From assembly GCF_029887875.1 (NCBI RefSeq), contig NZ_JARXRM010000029.1, forward strand, positions 1-32,976: a DNA stretch of 32,976 nt, read 5' to 3'. A program made the position numbers and the translations under genes. Origin of the DNA: Luteimonas endophytica (GTDB lineage Bacteria; Pseudomonadota; Gammaproteobacteria; Xanthomonadales; Xanthomonadaceae). The notes under the pieces were generated by a model. It worked only from the letters and a program-made list of their open reading frames with translations. It was not told the DNA's origin and did no database searches. This document shows, one piece after another, positions 1 to 6,824 of the stretch. Position 1 is the stretch's first letter. Each line of letters opens with the position of its first letter.

Positions 1-1028
1 TGTGATCTCTCAGTAGGTTGTTCATCCGGGGTGATCCCGGAACACTGGAGGTGCGACCCATTCAGCACCCCAGGAGCCCCGGATGAACCTGCATAAACAT
101 GCCCGTCTTACGCCTCGCGGTCGAGCCCTGCTTGTGGAACGGGTGATCGAGCACGGTCTTCGGGTCGAAGAAGCCGCCCACGCTGCGGGTGTGAGCACTC
201 GAACGGCCTACAAGTGGTTGCGCCGCTTCCGCGAGGAAGGCCCGGGAGGGCTCCAGGACCGTTCGTCGCGCCCGCTTCGCTGCCCCAGTGCCACGCCGGC
301 GCCGGTCGTCGAGCAGGTAGTCGCCCTGCGTCGCCAGCGGCGGACCTATCGCCAGATCTCGCTGGCACTGCCCGTCGGCCGGAGCACGATCGCGCGGCTG
401 ATGCGTCGTGCCGGTCTGCATCGACTGGCCGAGCTGGCGCCAGCGCGCCCGGACCACCGCTACGAGTACCCACAGGTGGGTGATCTGTTGCATCTGGACA
501 TCAAGAAGCTGGGCCGGTTCTGGCGCCCCGGACATCGCGTCACCGGCGCTCGCCAGGGCACTTCGGATGGCGCCGGTTGGGAGTTCGTCCACCTTGCCAT
601 CGACGACCACTCCCGGATCGCCTTCGGTACCGTCGAGAACGACGAACGTGGCACCAGTGCGTGCCGGGCGCTGCTGCAAGCGCTACGGTACTACCGCGGC
701 CTTGGCATCACCTTCGCCCGGGTCATGACCGACAACGGCGCCTGTTACAAGTCCCGGCTGTTCCGCCGGCTCCTGCGCCGACTGGGCCTGCGCCACCTGC
801 GCACGCGCCCCTACACGCCCCGTACCAACGGCAAGGCCGAACGACTGGTCCAGACCACATTGCGCGAGTGGGCTTACGCTCGCTCCTATGACAGCTCAGA
901 CCAGCGGCGCCAGGCCCTGCCTCACTGGCTCCATCAGTACAACTGGCATCGACCACATGCCAGCCTCGGCTACCGGCCGCCTATCAGTCGCCTCCAGCGT
1001 CCACTGAACAACGTCCTGGGTTTACACA
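1..1028 (+). mobile_element. IS481-family insertion sequence, complete from end to end
   Basis: The element carries one transposase gene and has imperfect terminal inverted repeats. Bases 1-28 aligned without gaps to the reverse complement of 1001-1028 share TGTG at the tip, CAG at positions 11-13 and the block GTTGTTCA at positions 17-24. The tips TGTG...CACA are those expected for IS481. The right end at 1028 is followed at once by GCTAGC, which matches the NCTAGN target known for Bordetella IS481. The left copy of the target duplication is not visible because the window opens on the first base of the element. About 1.03 kb agrees with IS481 (about 1.05 kb). The reading frame is uninterrupted, so the element could be active. 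Confidence 0.88.
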
Positions 1029-1033
1029 GCTAG
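83..1033 (+). CDS. IS481-family DDE transposase
   Basis: This 316-residue integrase-type transposase moves the surrounding IS. The N-terminal helix-turn-helix region (about residues 8-60) is followed by a second small helical region and an rve/DDE core. The catalytic residues appear to be D139 (in LLHLDIKKLGRF), D217 (in MTDNGACYKSR) and E253 (in TNGKAERLVQ). The protein strongly recalls the Bordetella pertussis IS481 transposase, with a similar start (MNLHKHARLT) and a similar end (LHS). The ATG at 83 is the natural start because it gives the family N-terminus. The last sense codon, AGC, straddles the IS end at 1028, and the TAG stop lies entirely in the flanking target sequence. Translation termination therefore depends on the site of insertion. 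Confidence 0.95.
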   Translation: MNLHKHARLTPRGRALLVERVIEHGLRVEEAAHAAGVSTRTAYKWLRRFREEGPGGLQDRSSRPLRCPSATPAPVVEQVVALRRQRRTYRQISLALPVGRSTIARLMRRAGLHRLAELAPARPDHRYEYPQVGDLLHLDIKKLGRFWRPGHRVTGARQGTSDGAGWEFVHLAIDDHSRIAFGTVENDERGTSACRALLQALRYYRGLGITFARVMTDNGACYKSRLFRRLLRRLGLRHLRTRPYTPRTNGKAERLVQTTLREWAYARSYDSSDQRRQALPHWLHQYNWHRPHASLGYRPPISRLQRPLNNVLGLHS

Positions 1034-1034
1034 C
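1029..1034. repeat. IS481 target-site (duplication) sequence GCTAGC, right copy
   Basis: GCTAGC directly abuts the CACA right tip and fits the six-base NCTAGN target known for Bordetella IS481. It supplies the transposase stop codon. The matching left copy would lie before base 1, so the duplication itself cannot be confirmed here. Confidence 0.75.
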
Positions 1035-1235
1035 CGTCCATGCGGCACCGCCCCGGCGGCGCCCGCTATCGCCGTCCGCGCCATTGGAGCTGACCGGTGC
1101 GCTTCCACGATCGCTCCGGCCCGGGAAAGACCCACGCCTGGGGACGGCACGAAGCAACGGCGCCGTCTGCAGGACCGGGATCGTCGACGTCATGGATGGC
1201 ATCGACGAGCCTCCATGGACGGATTCACGGCATGT

Positions 1236-1290
1236 CCCGCGAAGTTGCCAATCCTTGCGAACCCAAGAATTGGCGATGCTCGTTCGCGGG
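1236..1290. other. Long two-part inverted repeat upstream of the O-succinyltransferase gene
   Basis: The outer arms CCCGCGAA (1236-1243) and TTCGCGGG (1283-1290) pair perfectly. The inner arms TTGCCAAT (1245-1252) and ATTGGCGA (1269-1276) pair over eight positions with one G-T wobble. No T-run follows, so it is not an ordinary terminator. It ends 44 bp before the -10 box of the downstream gene, so as DNA it could be an operator. I see no match to a known riboswitch consensus. Confidence 0.5.
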
Positions 1291-1334
1291 TGCATGGCGG
1301 GTGCGGGACGTTAGCGGCGATTGCGCCACCCCGC

Positions 1335-1340
1335 TAGACT
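1335..1340 (+). promoter_or_regulatory. -10 box TAGACT, probable leaderless promoter
   Basis: TAGACT ends seven bases before the ATG at 1348, so a standard start site would fall on or next to the A of the ATG. No Shine-Dalgarno sequence is present. The same 16-mer CGCTAGACTGCCGCGC recurs at 20088-20103. No good -35 hexamer is visible. Confidence 0.55.
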
Positions 1341-1347
1341 GCCGCGC

Positions 1348-2463
1348 ATGACCGAATTCATACCGCCAGGCAGCCGCTTCCACCCGCTGCCGTCGCCGCT
1401 GCCGATGAAACGCGGCGGGACCCTGCATGGCGCGCGCATCGCCTACGAGACCTGGGGCGACCTGGACGCCGCGCGCGGCAACGCCGTCCTGATCCTCACC
1501 GGCCTGTCGCCGGACGCGCACGCGGCCTCGCACCCCGCCGATCCGTCCCCCGGCTGGTGGGAGGGGATGCTCGGCCCCGGCAAGCCGATCGACACCGCGC
1601 GCTGGTTCGTGGTCTGCGTCAACTCGCTGGGCAGCTGCAAGGGCTCCACCGGACCCGCCTCGCCGCATCCGGACGACGGCCTGCCCTGGCGGCTGCGCTT
1701 TCCCGAGCTCGCGGTCGAGGACGTGGCCGACGCCGCCGCGGCGGTGACGCGGGCGCTCGGCATCGAAAGGCTGGCCTGCGTGATCGGCAATTCGATGGGC
1801 GGCATGAGCGCACTGGCGTTCCTGCTGCGGCACCCGGGCATGGCCCGCAGCCACGTCAACATCTCCGGCGCGGCGCGCGCGCTGCCGTTCTCGATCGCGA
1901 TCCGCTCGCTGCAGCGCGAGGCGATCCGCCTGGATCCGAACTGGAACGGCGGCGACTACGACGAGGACAGCTATCCGGAGAGCGGCATGCGCATGGCGCG
2001 CAAGCTCGGCGTGATCACCTACCGATCGGCGCTGGAATGGGACGGGCGCTTCGGACGGGTGCGGCTGGATTCGGACCGGCGCGACGACGAGGACCCGTTC
2101 GGCCTGGAGTTCGAGGTCGAGAGCTATCTCGAGGGCCACGCGCGGCGGTTCGTGCGCCGCTTCGACCCCAACAGCTATCTCTACCTGAGCCGCTCGATGG
2201 ACTGGTTCGACATCGGCGAGACCGTCGGCGGCGACACCGACGCCGGCCTGGCCCGCATCCGCGTGCAGAAGGCGCTGGCGATCGGCGTCGAAACCGACAT
2301 CCTGTTCCCGCTGCAGCAGCAGCGGCAGATCGCCGACGGCCTGCGCGCCGGCGGCGCCGACGCGAGCTTCCTGCCGCTGCCCTCGCCGCAGGGACACGAT
2401 GCGTTCCTGGTCGACATCGCCCGCTTCGGCCCCGCCGTGGCGGAATTCCTGCAGGCGATCTAG
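1348..2463 (+). CDS. metX: Serine O-succinyltransferase (MetX/homoserine O-acyltransferase family)
   Basis: This 371-residue alpha/beta-hydrolase-fold acyltransferase belongs to the MetX family. Family members transfer acetyl or succinyl to homoserine (methionine synthesis) or to serine (cysteine synthesis). The likely catalytic triad is S149 in GNSMGGMSAL, D317 in GVETDILFP and H350 in PQGHDAF. The sequence closely recalls the Xanthomonas and Stenotrophomonas enzymes described as serine O-succinyltransferases, including the start MTEFIPPGSR and the WWEGM and GSCKGSTGPAS segments, so cysteine synthesis is my preferred assignment. Homoserine acylation remains possible. The ATG at 1348 is chosen because it matches the family N-terminus and sits just after a -10 box. 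A TTG further upstream would overlap the promoter. The gene appears to stand alone. Confidence 0.9.
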   Translation: MTEFIPPGSRFHPLPSPLPMKRGGTLHGARIAYETWGDLDAARGNAVLILTGLSPDAHAASHPADPSPGWWEGMLGPGKPIDTARWFVVCVNSLGSCKGSTGPASPHPDDGLPWRLRFPELAVEDVADAAAAVTRALGIERLACVIGNSMGGMSALAFLLRHPGMARSHVNISGAARALPFSIAIRSLQREAIRLDPNWNGGDYDEDSYPESGMRMARKLGVITYRSALEWDGRFGRVRLDSDRRDDEDPFGLEFEVESYLEGHARRFVRRFDPNSYLYLSRSMDWFDIGETVGGDTDAGLARIRVQKALAIGVETDILFPLQQQRQIADGLRAGGADASFLPLPSPQGHDAFLVDIARFGPAVAEFLQAI

Positions 2464-2516
2464 CGCCCGCGCCAGGCTCCGGAAGCCGCAGTCCCTCGGG
2501 ATGGAACCCGGATCCG

Positions 2517-2623
2517 GCAGGAGCGGCCCATGGCCGCGATAGCCGCGGGAGCCTCCGGCGGGTCGGCGGCGATTCCGGGCGCCGCCAGCCACGCCCGCGT
2601 TGGCGTGCATGCCACGCTCCTGC
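2517..2623. repeat. Palindromic intergenic repeat, copy A
   Basis: The repeat is bounded by a perfect 9-bp inverted pair, GCAGGAGCG and CGCTCCTGC. Its interior includes GGCCCATGGCCGCGAT and GGCGATTCCGGGCGCC. The reverse complement aligns with copy B (3444-3554) through most of its length. It lies between two converging genes (2463 and 2667) and has no coding potential I can support. Confidence 0.8.
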
Positions 2624-2666
2624 GAAGGCGGAACCGAAGAGACGAGGCTGCCCGAAACGGCGCGCG

Positions 2667-3416
2667 TCAACCCGGCTGGCGCTGCCGCACCGCCTCGAAC
2701 AGCACCACCCCGGTGGCGACCGAGACGTTGAGGCTCTCGAAGCCGCCGGGCATCGGGATCGAAGCCAGTTCGTCGCAGTGTTCGCGGGTGAGCCTGCGCA
2801 GGCCCTCGGCCTCGCCGCCGAGCACCAGCGCGACGTTGCCGCGCAGGTCCAGTCCGTACACCGGGCCGGCCGCGTCGCCGGCAAGGCCGTAGATCCACAC
2901 CCCGAGCCTCTGCAGCTCGCGCAGCACCCGCGCCAGGTTGGTGGCGCGGACGATCGGCACGATGTCGGCCGCGCCGGCCGAGGTCTTGCGCACGGTAGCG
3001 TTGACCTGAACCGATTTGTCCTTGGGAATGATCACCGCGGTCGCGCCGGCAGCCGCGGCGCTGCGCAGACAGGCGCCGAGATTGTGCGGATCCTGCACGC
3101 CGTCCAGCACCAGCACCAGCGCGCGCCCACCCGCGGCCTCGACCAGCGCCGGCAGCTCGTGTTCCTCCCACGTTCGTGCCGCCGCGTAGCGCGCGGCCAC
3201 GCCCTGGTGGCGAAGGCCGCCGGCGACGCCATCCAGCGCCTGCTGGGCGACGCGGCGCACGTCGATGTCCTTGCGCCGCGCCTCGACCTCGATCGCCGCA
3301 AGCCGGGGGTTCCTGCCCCCCGCTTCCAGCAGCACTTCGCGCACGTTCTCGGCGTCGTGCTCGACGGCGGCGGACACGGCGTTGATGCCGGCGATCCAGT
3401 GGGTGTCCTTGCTCAT
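2667..3416 (-). CDS. rlmB: 23S rRNA (guanosine-2'-O-)-methyltransferase RlmB
   Basis: This 249-residue SpoU/TrmH-superfamily enzyme uses SAM to methylate the 2'-O of G2251 (E. coli numbering) in 23S rRNA near the peptidyl-transferase centre. The N-terminal substrate-binding domain starts with HWIAGINAVSAAVEH. The three SPOUT knot motifs follow in order: N112-L-G...R118, G200-G-E-A-E-G and P221-MPGGFESLNVSVA. The length matches E. coli RlmB (243). It lies downstream of rnr on the same strand, as in E. coli, with a palindromic repeat in the 142-bp gap. The ATG at 3416 gives the usual family start. Confidence 0.93.
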   Translation of the reverse strand: MSKDTHWIAGINAVSAAVEHDAENVREVLLEAGGRNPRLAAIEVEARRKDIDVRRVAQQALDGVAGGLRHQGVAARYAAARTWEEHELPALVEAAGGRALVLVLDGVQDPHNLGACLRSAAAAGATAVIIPKDKSVQVNATVRKTSAGAADIVPIVRATNLARVLRELQRLGVWIYGLAGDAAGPVYGLDLRGNVALVLGGEAEGLRRLTREHCDELASIPMPGGFESLNVSVATGVVLFEAVRQRQPG

Positions 3417-3443
3417 GGCATCGGCTCCGGGCGGGGTGCCTAT

Positions 3444-3554
3444 TGTAGGAGCGTGCCACGCACGCGAAAGCCGGCTCGCTCACCGGCGCCCGGAATCACC
3501 GCCAACGCCGGTCGGCCCCGCCCGCGGCCTTTGCGGCCATGGGCCGCTCCTGCA
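3444..3554. repeat. Palindromic intergenic repeat, copy B
   Basis: The ends are TGTAGGAGCG and CGCTCCTGCA. It is homologous to the reverse complement of copy A and, in the same orientation, to copy C (13439-13546); shared blocks include GCCCGGAATCACCGCCAA and GGGCCGCTCCT. It sits between rnr and rlmB, 4 bp after the rnr stop, so a transcript would carry a long hairpin between the two cistrons. Confidence 0.82.
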
Positions 3555-3558
3555 GGGG

Positions 3559-5973
3559 TCAATACTTCTGCTTGCTGCGCTTCGCCGGCTGGCCGCGTGG
3601 CGGCTGCGGGTCGGGCGCCTTGCCACCCTTCTCCACCAGGCCGAAGTCGATCTTGCGCTCCTCCAGGCTGGCCTTGAGCACACGCACGGTGGCGCGGTCG
3701 CCGAGGCGGAACTCGCGGCCACGGCGCTGCCCGGTCAGGGTCTTGCGCACCGGGTCGAAGTGGTAGAAGTCCTGGGGCAGCTGGGTGACGTGGATCAGGC
3801 CGTTGACCTTGGACTGGTCGAGTTCGACGAACAGCCCGAAGCTGGTCACGCCGCTGATCACCCCTTCGAATTCTCCGCCCACGTGCTGTTCCATCCACGC
3901 CGCACGGTAGCGTTCGTCGACCTCGCGCTGGGCCTCGTCCGCGCGCCGCCCGCGCTCCGAGCTCTGCAGCGACAGCGCCGCCATTTCCCGGTTGCCGTAG
4001 TGGAACGCGGCCACCGGCTTGTCTGCGAGCACGTGCTTGATGGCGCGATGCACCAGCAGGTCCGGATAGCGCCGGATCGGCGAGGTGAAGTGGGCATAGG
4101 CTTCGAGCGCCAGGCCGAAGTGGCCGATGTTGTCGGGCGCGTACACCGCCAGGCTCTGGCTGCGCAGCAGCACCGACTCGATCAGCGGCCCGTCCGGGCG
4201 CTCGCGCACCTTGGCCAGGAGGTTGGTGAAATCCTTCGGCCGCACCCGGCCCCAGGGCGGCATCCGCAGCTGGAATTCCTTGAGGAATTCAAGCAGGTCG
4301 GCGTACTTGGACTCCGGGGGCTTGTCGTGGATCCGGTACGGCGCCGGCACCTCGGCTTCGAGCAGGAACTTCGCCGCCTCGACGTTGGCGGCGATCATGC
4401 ATTCCTCGATCAGCTTGTGGGCGTCGTTGCGCGCCAGCATCCCCGCCTGCACCACCTCGCCGCGGTTGTCCAGCACGAAGCGGACCTCCGAGGTCTCGAA
4501 CTCGATCGCGCCGCGCCGCGCCCTGGCCTTGGCCAGCAGCTGGTAGAGCTGGTGCAGCCGCCGCAGCTGCGGCATCAGCGCGCCGACCTGTTCCTGCGCC
4601 TCCGGATCGTCCTCGCCCACCGCCTTCCACACCTGGGTGTAGGTCAGGCGCGCATGCGAGTGCATCACCGCCTCGTAGAACTGCGAATCGCGCACGGTGC
4701 CGTCGCGGCCCACGTGCATGTCGCAGACGAAGCACAGCCGGTCCACCTGCGGGCGCAGCGAGCAGATGCCGTTGGACAGGGTCTCGGGGAGCATCGGCAC
4801 CACGAACCCCGGGAAGTACACGCTGGTGGCGCGCAGTTGCGCCTCGTCGTCGAGCGGTTTGCCCGGGCGCACGTAGTGCGAGACGTCGGCGATCGCCACC
4901 AGCAGGCGAAAGCCGTCGCGGGTCGGCTCGCACCACACCGCGTCGTCGAAGTCCTTGGCGTCCTCGCCGTCGATGGTCACCAGCGGCAGCTTGCGCAGGT
5001 CGACCCGGCCCTGCGCCTCGTCGGCGCCTACCTGCAGCGGCACCGCGGTGGCTTCGTCCAGCACGGCCTGCGGGAACTCGTGCGGCAGGTCGTGTCCGTG
5101 GATCGCCGCCTCGACCACCAGCGAGGGGGTCAGCGCATCGCCGAGCACCGCGAGGATCCTGCCGATCGGCGGCCGCCGCGTGTCCGCGGCCTGGACGATC
5201 TCGCACACCACCAGCTGGCCGTGCTGCGCCTCCAGGCGCGCATCGGCAGGGATCTGCACGTTGCGCTGGATGCGGCGGTCGTCCGGCACCACGAAGCTGA
5301 TACCGGACTCGACGGTGAAGCGCCCGATCAGGCGGTTCAGGCGCCGCTCCAGCACCTCGACGATCACGCCCTCGCGGCGGCCGCGACGGTCCACGCCGGA
5401 GACGCTGGCCATCACCCGATCGCCGTGCATCGCCTTGCGCATCTCGTAAGGCGGCAGGAACAGGTCGTCGCCGGCGCCGCTGTCCGGGCGCAGGAAGCCG
5501 AAACCGTCGGGATTGGCGATCACGGTGCCGGCGATCAGGTCCAACTGGGAGGCAGGCGCGTAGCCGCCGCGCCGGTTCTGCAGCAGCTGGCCGTCCCGCA
5601 CCATCGCGCCGAGGCGCTTGGTGAGCGCGTCGAAACGGTCCGGTTCGGTCAGGCCGAGCTGTTCGGACAGTTCGCCGGCCGACTGCGGGCCGTCGGCATC
5701 GGCCAGCCGTTGCAGGATCGCCTCGCGGCTGGCGATCGGGTTTGCGTAGCGGCTGGCCTCCCGGTCGGCCTGGGGGTCGGCCGGGGAGCGACCGGCATCG
5801 CCCGCACCGCGCCGCGGCCGGGGCTGCGCGGCTGGGGCGCCGGGGGCGGGCTCGGGCATCCAGGGGGGGCGCTTGCCGCCGCTGCGGGCGGGGCCGGTGC
5901 GTGTGGGGGCGGCGTCCTGAGGGGACGGCGGCTTGCCGCGGCGGCTGCCGCGCTTTCGGGGTGTTTTCGCCAT
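3559..5973 (-). CDS. rnr: Ribonuclease R
   Basis: This 804-residue 3'-5' exoribonuclease of the RNase II/R family degrades structured RNA and takes part in rRNA and tmRNA quality control. Domain order is a basic low-complexity tail (1-70), a winged helix (about 75-140), cold-shock OB folds (about 150-290), the RNB catalytic domain with D335-GEDAKDFDD (metal-binding aspartates), the FTSPIRRYPDLLVHR segment, an S1 domain (about 692-775) and a Lys/Arg-rich tail ending KRSKQKY. These are the standard RNase R features. The ATG at 5973 (MAKTPRKRG) was chosen over an in-frame ATG 37 codons upstream, whose extra residues look non-coding and would run into the region of the tRNA promoter. It precedes rlmB on the same strand. 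Confidence 0.95.
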   Translation of the reverse strand: MAKTPRKRGSRRGKPPSPQDAAPTRTGPARSGGKRPPWMPEPAPGAPAAQPRPRRGAGDAGRSPADPQADREASRYANPIASREAILQRLADADGPQSAGELSEQLGLTEPDRFDALTKRLGAMVRDGQLLQNRRGGYAPASQLDLIAGTVIANPDGFGFLRPDSGAGDDLFLPPYEMRKAMHGDRVMASVSGVDRRGRREGVIVEVLERRLNRLIGRFTVESGISFVVPDDRRIQRNVQIPADARLEAQHGQLVVCEIVQAADTRRPPIGRILAVLGDALTPSLVVEAAIHGHDLPHEFPQAVLDEATAVPLQVGADEAQGRVDLRKLPLVTIDGEDAKDFDDAVWCEPTRDGFRLLVAIADVSHYVRPGKPLDDEAQLRATSVYFPGFVVPMLPETLSNGICSLRPQVDRLCFVCDMHVGRDGTVRDSQFYEAVMHSHARLTYTQVWKAVGEDDPEAQEQVGALMPQLRRLHQLYQLLAKARARRGAIEFETSEVRFVLDNRGEVVQAGMLARNDAHKLIEECMIAANVEAAKFLLEAEVPAPYRIHDKPPESKYADLLEFLKEFQLRMPPWGRVRPKDFTNLLAKVRERPDGPLIESVLLRSQSLAVYAPDNIGHFGLALEAYAHFTSPIRRYPDLLVHRAIKHVLADKPVAAFHYGNREMAALSLQSSERGRRADEAQREVDERYRAAWMEQHVGGEFEGVISGVTSFGLFVELDQSKVNGLIHVTQLPQDFYHFDPVRKTLTGQRRGREFRLGDRATVRVLKASLEERKIDFGLVEKGGKAPDPQPPRGQPAKRSKQKY

Positions 5974-6055
5974 TGCGAGGATGGTACACGCGGCGTCGCC
6001 GCGAAGGCGTGATTGCGAAGCCGGCTCGCCTTTCCGGCGCCGGGGCGGCGGGCCG

Positions 6056-6085
6056 TTGACAAGCCTCCCCCCGCACCGCAACATA
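6056..6085 (+). promoter_or_regulatory. Promoter of tRNA-Leu(CAG)
   Basis: A perfect -35 hexamer TTGACA lies at 6056-6061, followed after about 18 bp by a weak AT-containing -10 (AACATA, 6080-6085). This places the start a few bases before the mature tRNA at 6100. Confidence 0.55.
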
Positions 6086-6099
6086 CGCGCCCTCGACCC

Positions 6100-6186
6100 G
6101 CCCAGGTGGCGGAATTGGTAGACGCACTAGCTTCAGGTGCTAGCGGGGGCAACTCCGTGGAGGTTCGAGTCCTCTCCTGGGCACCA
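6100..6186 (+). tRNA. tRNA-Leu, anticodon CAG
   Basis: This is an 87-nt type-II tRNA. The acceptor arms GCCCAGG (6100-6106) and CCTGGGC (6176-6182) pair fully, with discriminator A and an encoded CCA at 6184-6186. The anticodon stem CTAGC/GCTAG encloses the loop TTCAGGT, giving anticodon CAG, which reads CUG, the major Leu codon in GC-rich genomes. A long variable arm and the T-arm sequence GGTTCGAGTCC are present. Confidence 0.97.
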
Positions 6187-6227
6187 AGGGTCGAGCGATG
6201 CAGTCCGGGCGCCTTGCCGGGCGCCAG

Positions 6228-6255
6228 AAAACCCCGCGGATCGCGGGGTTTTTTT
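6228..6255 (+). terminator. Rho-independent terminator after tRNA-Leu(CAG)
   Basis: The stem CCCCGCG (6232-6238) and CGCGGGG (6242-6248) has a 3-base loop and is followed by seven T residues (6249-6255). A-rich bases precede it. It lies 42 bp past the tRNA. Confidence 0.93.
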
Positions 6256-6323
6256 GTGCCGCCCATGCGGCCGGCAGGAACGGACTGACGCACCGTTGAC
6301 GGATGCGCAGGCATAACCGACGG

Positions 6324-6824
6324 ATGAAGCTTCGGCCCTTCCGGATCCTCCCGTTGCTGGCGATGCTGACGGCCCTGGCCGGATGCGAACCCTACCCGCG
6401 CGACGCGGCCGGCAGCACCGCGCGCGCCGATCGGGAGGCGATCAGGGTGGGCGTCAGCCACGAGCCGCCGTTCGTATTGGTAGCGGGCGCCGGCGGCCAA
6501 CCCACGGGCCCCGAGGTCGACATGCTCAGGGACTTGGCGCGCAGCCGCGGCGCCCGGATCGAGTGGGTGGTGGACGGGCATGACGCGCTGATGCACGAGC
6601 TGGAGGAGTTCCGGCTGCATGCGGTCGCCGGTGGGCATCTGCCCGACTCGCCGTGGAAACCCAAGGTGGGCTGGTCGCGCACCTACCATCTGCGGCCGGC
6701 GACGCCGGGCCCGCTGCATGCGCGCATGCTGGCCCTTCCACCCGGAGAGAACGCGTGGCAGCTCGCCGTGGACGGCTTCCTGCACTCGCGCCAAGCCCGC
6801 GGCGCTGCGGCGGACGGCCGGTGA
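6324..6824 (+). CDS. Short solute-binding-type lipoprotein
   Basis: This is a 166-residue predicted lipoprotein. The signal peptide MKLRPFRILPLLAMLTALAGC has lipobox LAG-C21. The mature part resembles lobe I of family-3 extracellular solute-binding proteins, with an IRVGVSHEPPFVL strand followed by a PTGPEVDMLRDLARSRGARIEW segment. Typical members are 230-280 residues with two lobes, so this looks like a reduced form. It retains the segment GENAWQLAVDGFL near the C-terminus. The ATG at 6324 is preferred over an in-frame ATG seven codons upstream because it gives a clean signal peptide. Its stop overlaps the start of the cation transporter gene, which suggests co-translation and a joint role. 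Ligand unknown. Confidence 0.7.
   Translation: MKLRPFRILPLLAMLTALAGCEPYPRDAAGSTARADREAIRVGVSHEPPFVLVAGAGGQPTGPEVDMLRDLARSRGARIEWVVDGHDALMHELEEFRLHAVAGGHLPDSPWKPKVGWSRTYHLRPATPGPLHARMLALPPGENAWQLAVDGFLHSRQARGAAADGR

Larger units (their letters stand above)
1034..1347. other. Intergenic region between the IS and the O-succinyltransferase gene
   Basis: I see no convincing gene in these 314 bases. Short open frames exist on both strands but match nothing I recognise and look like GC-rich noise. The region holds the long imperfect hairpin at 1236-1290 and the -10 element at 1335-1340. Confidence 0.6.

Noticed and set aside
1084..1314. Small plus-strand ORF between the IS and metX
   Set aside because: No recognisable domain, no ribosome-binding site, atypical residue use, and it overlaps the hairpin.
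1236..1347. SAM, SAH or other methionine-related riboswitch upstream of metX
   Set aside because: The hairpin lacks the conserved cores of the SAM or SAH classes I know and lies upstream of the -10, so it would not be in the mRNA.
1225..3483. Long minus-strand frame over the O-succinyltransferase and rlmB region
   Set aside because: Low-complexity Arg/Ala-rich translation that crosses the real, motif-bearing genes metX and rlmB.
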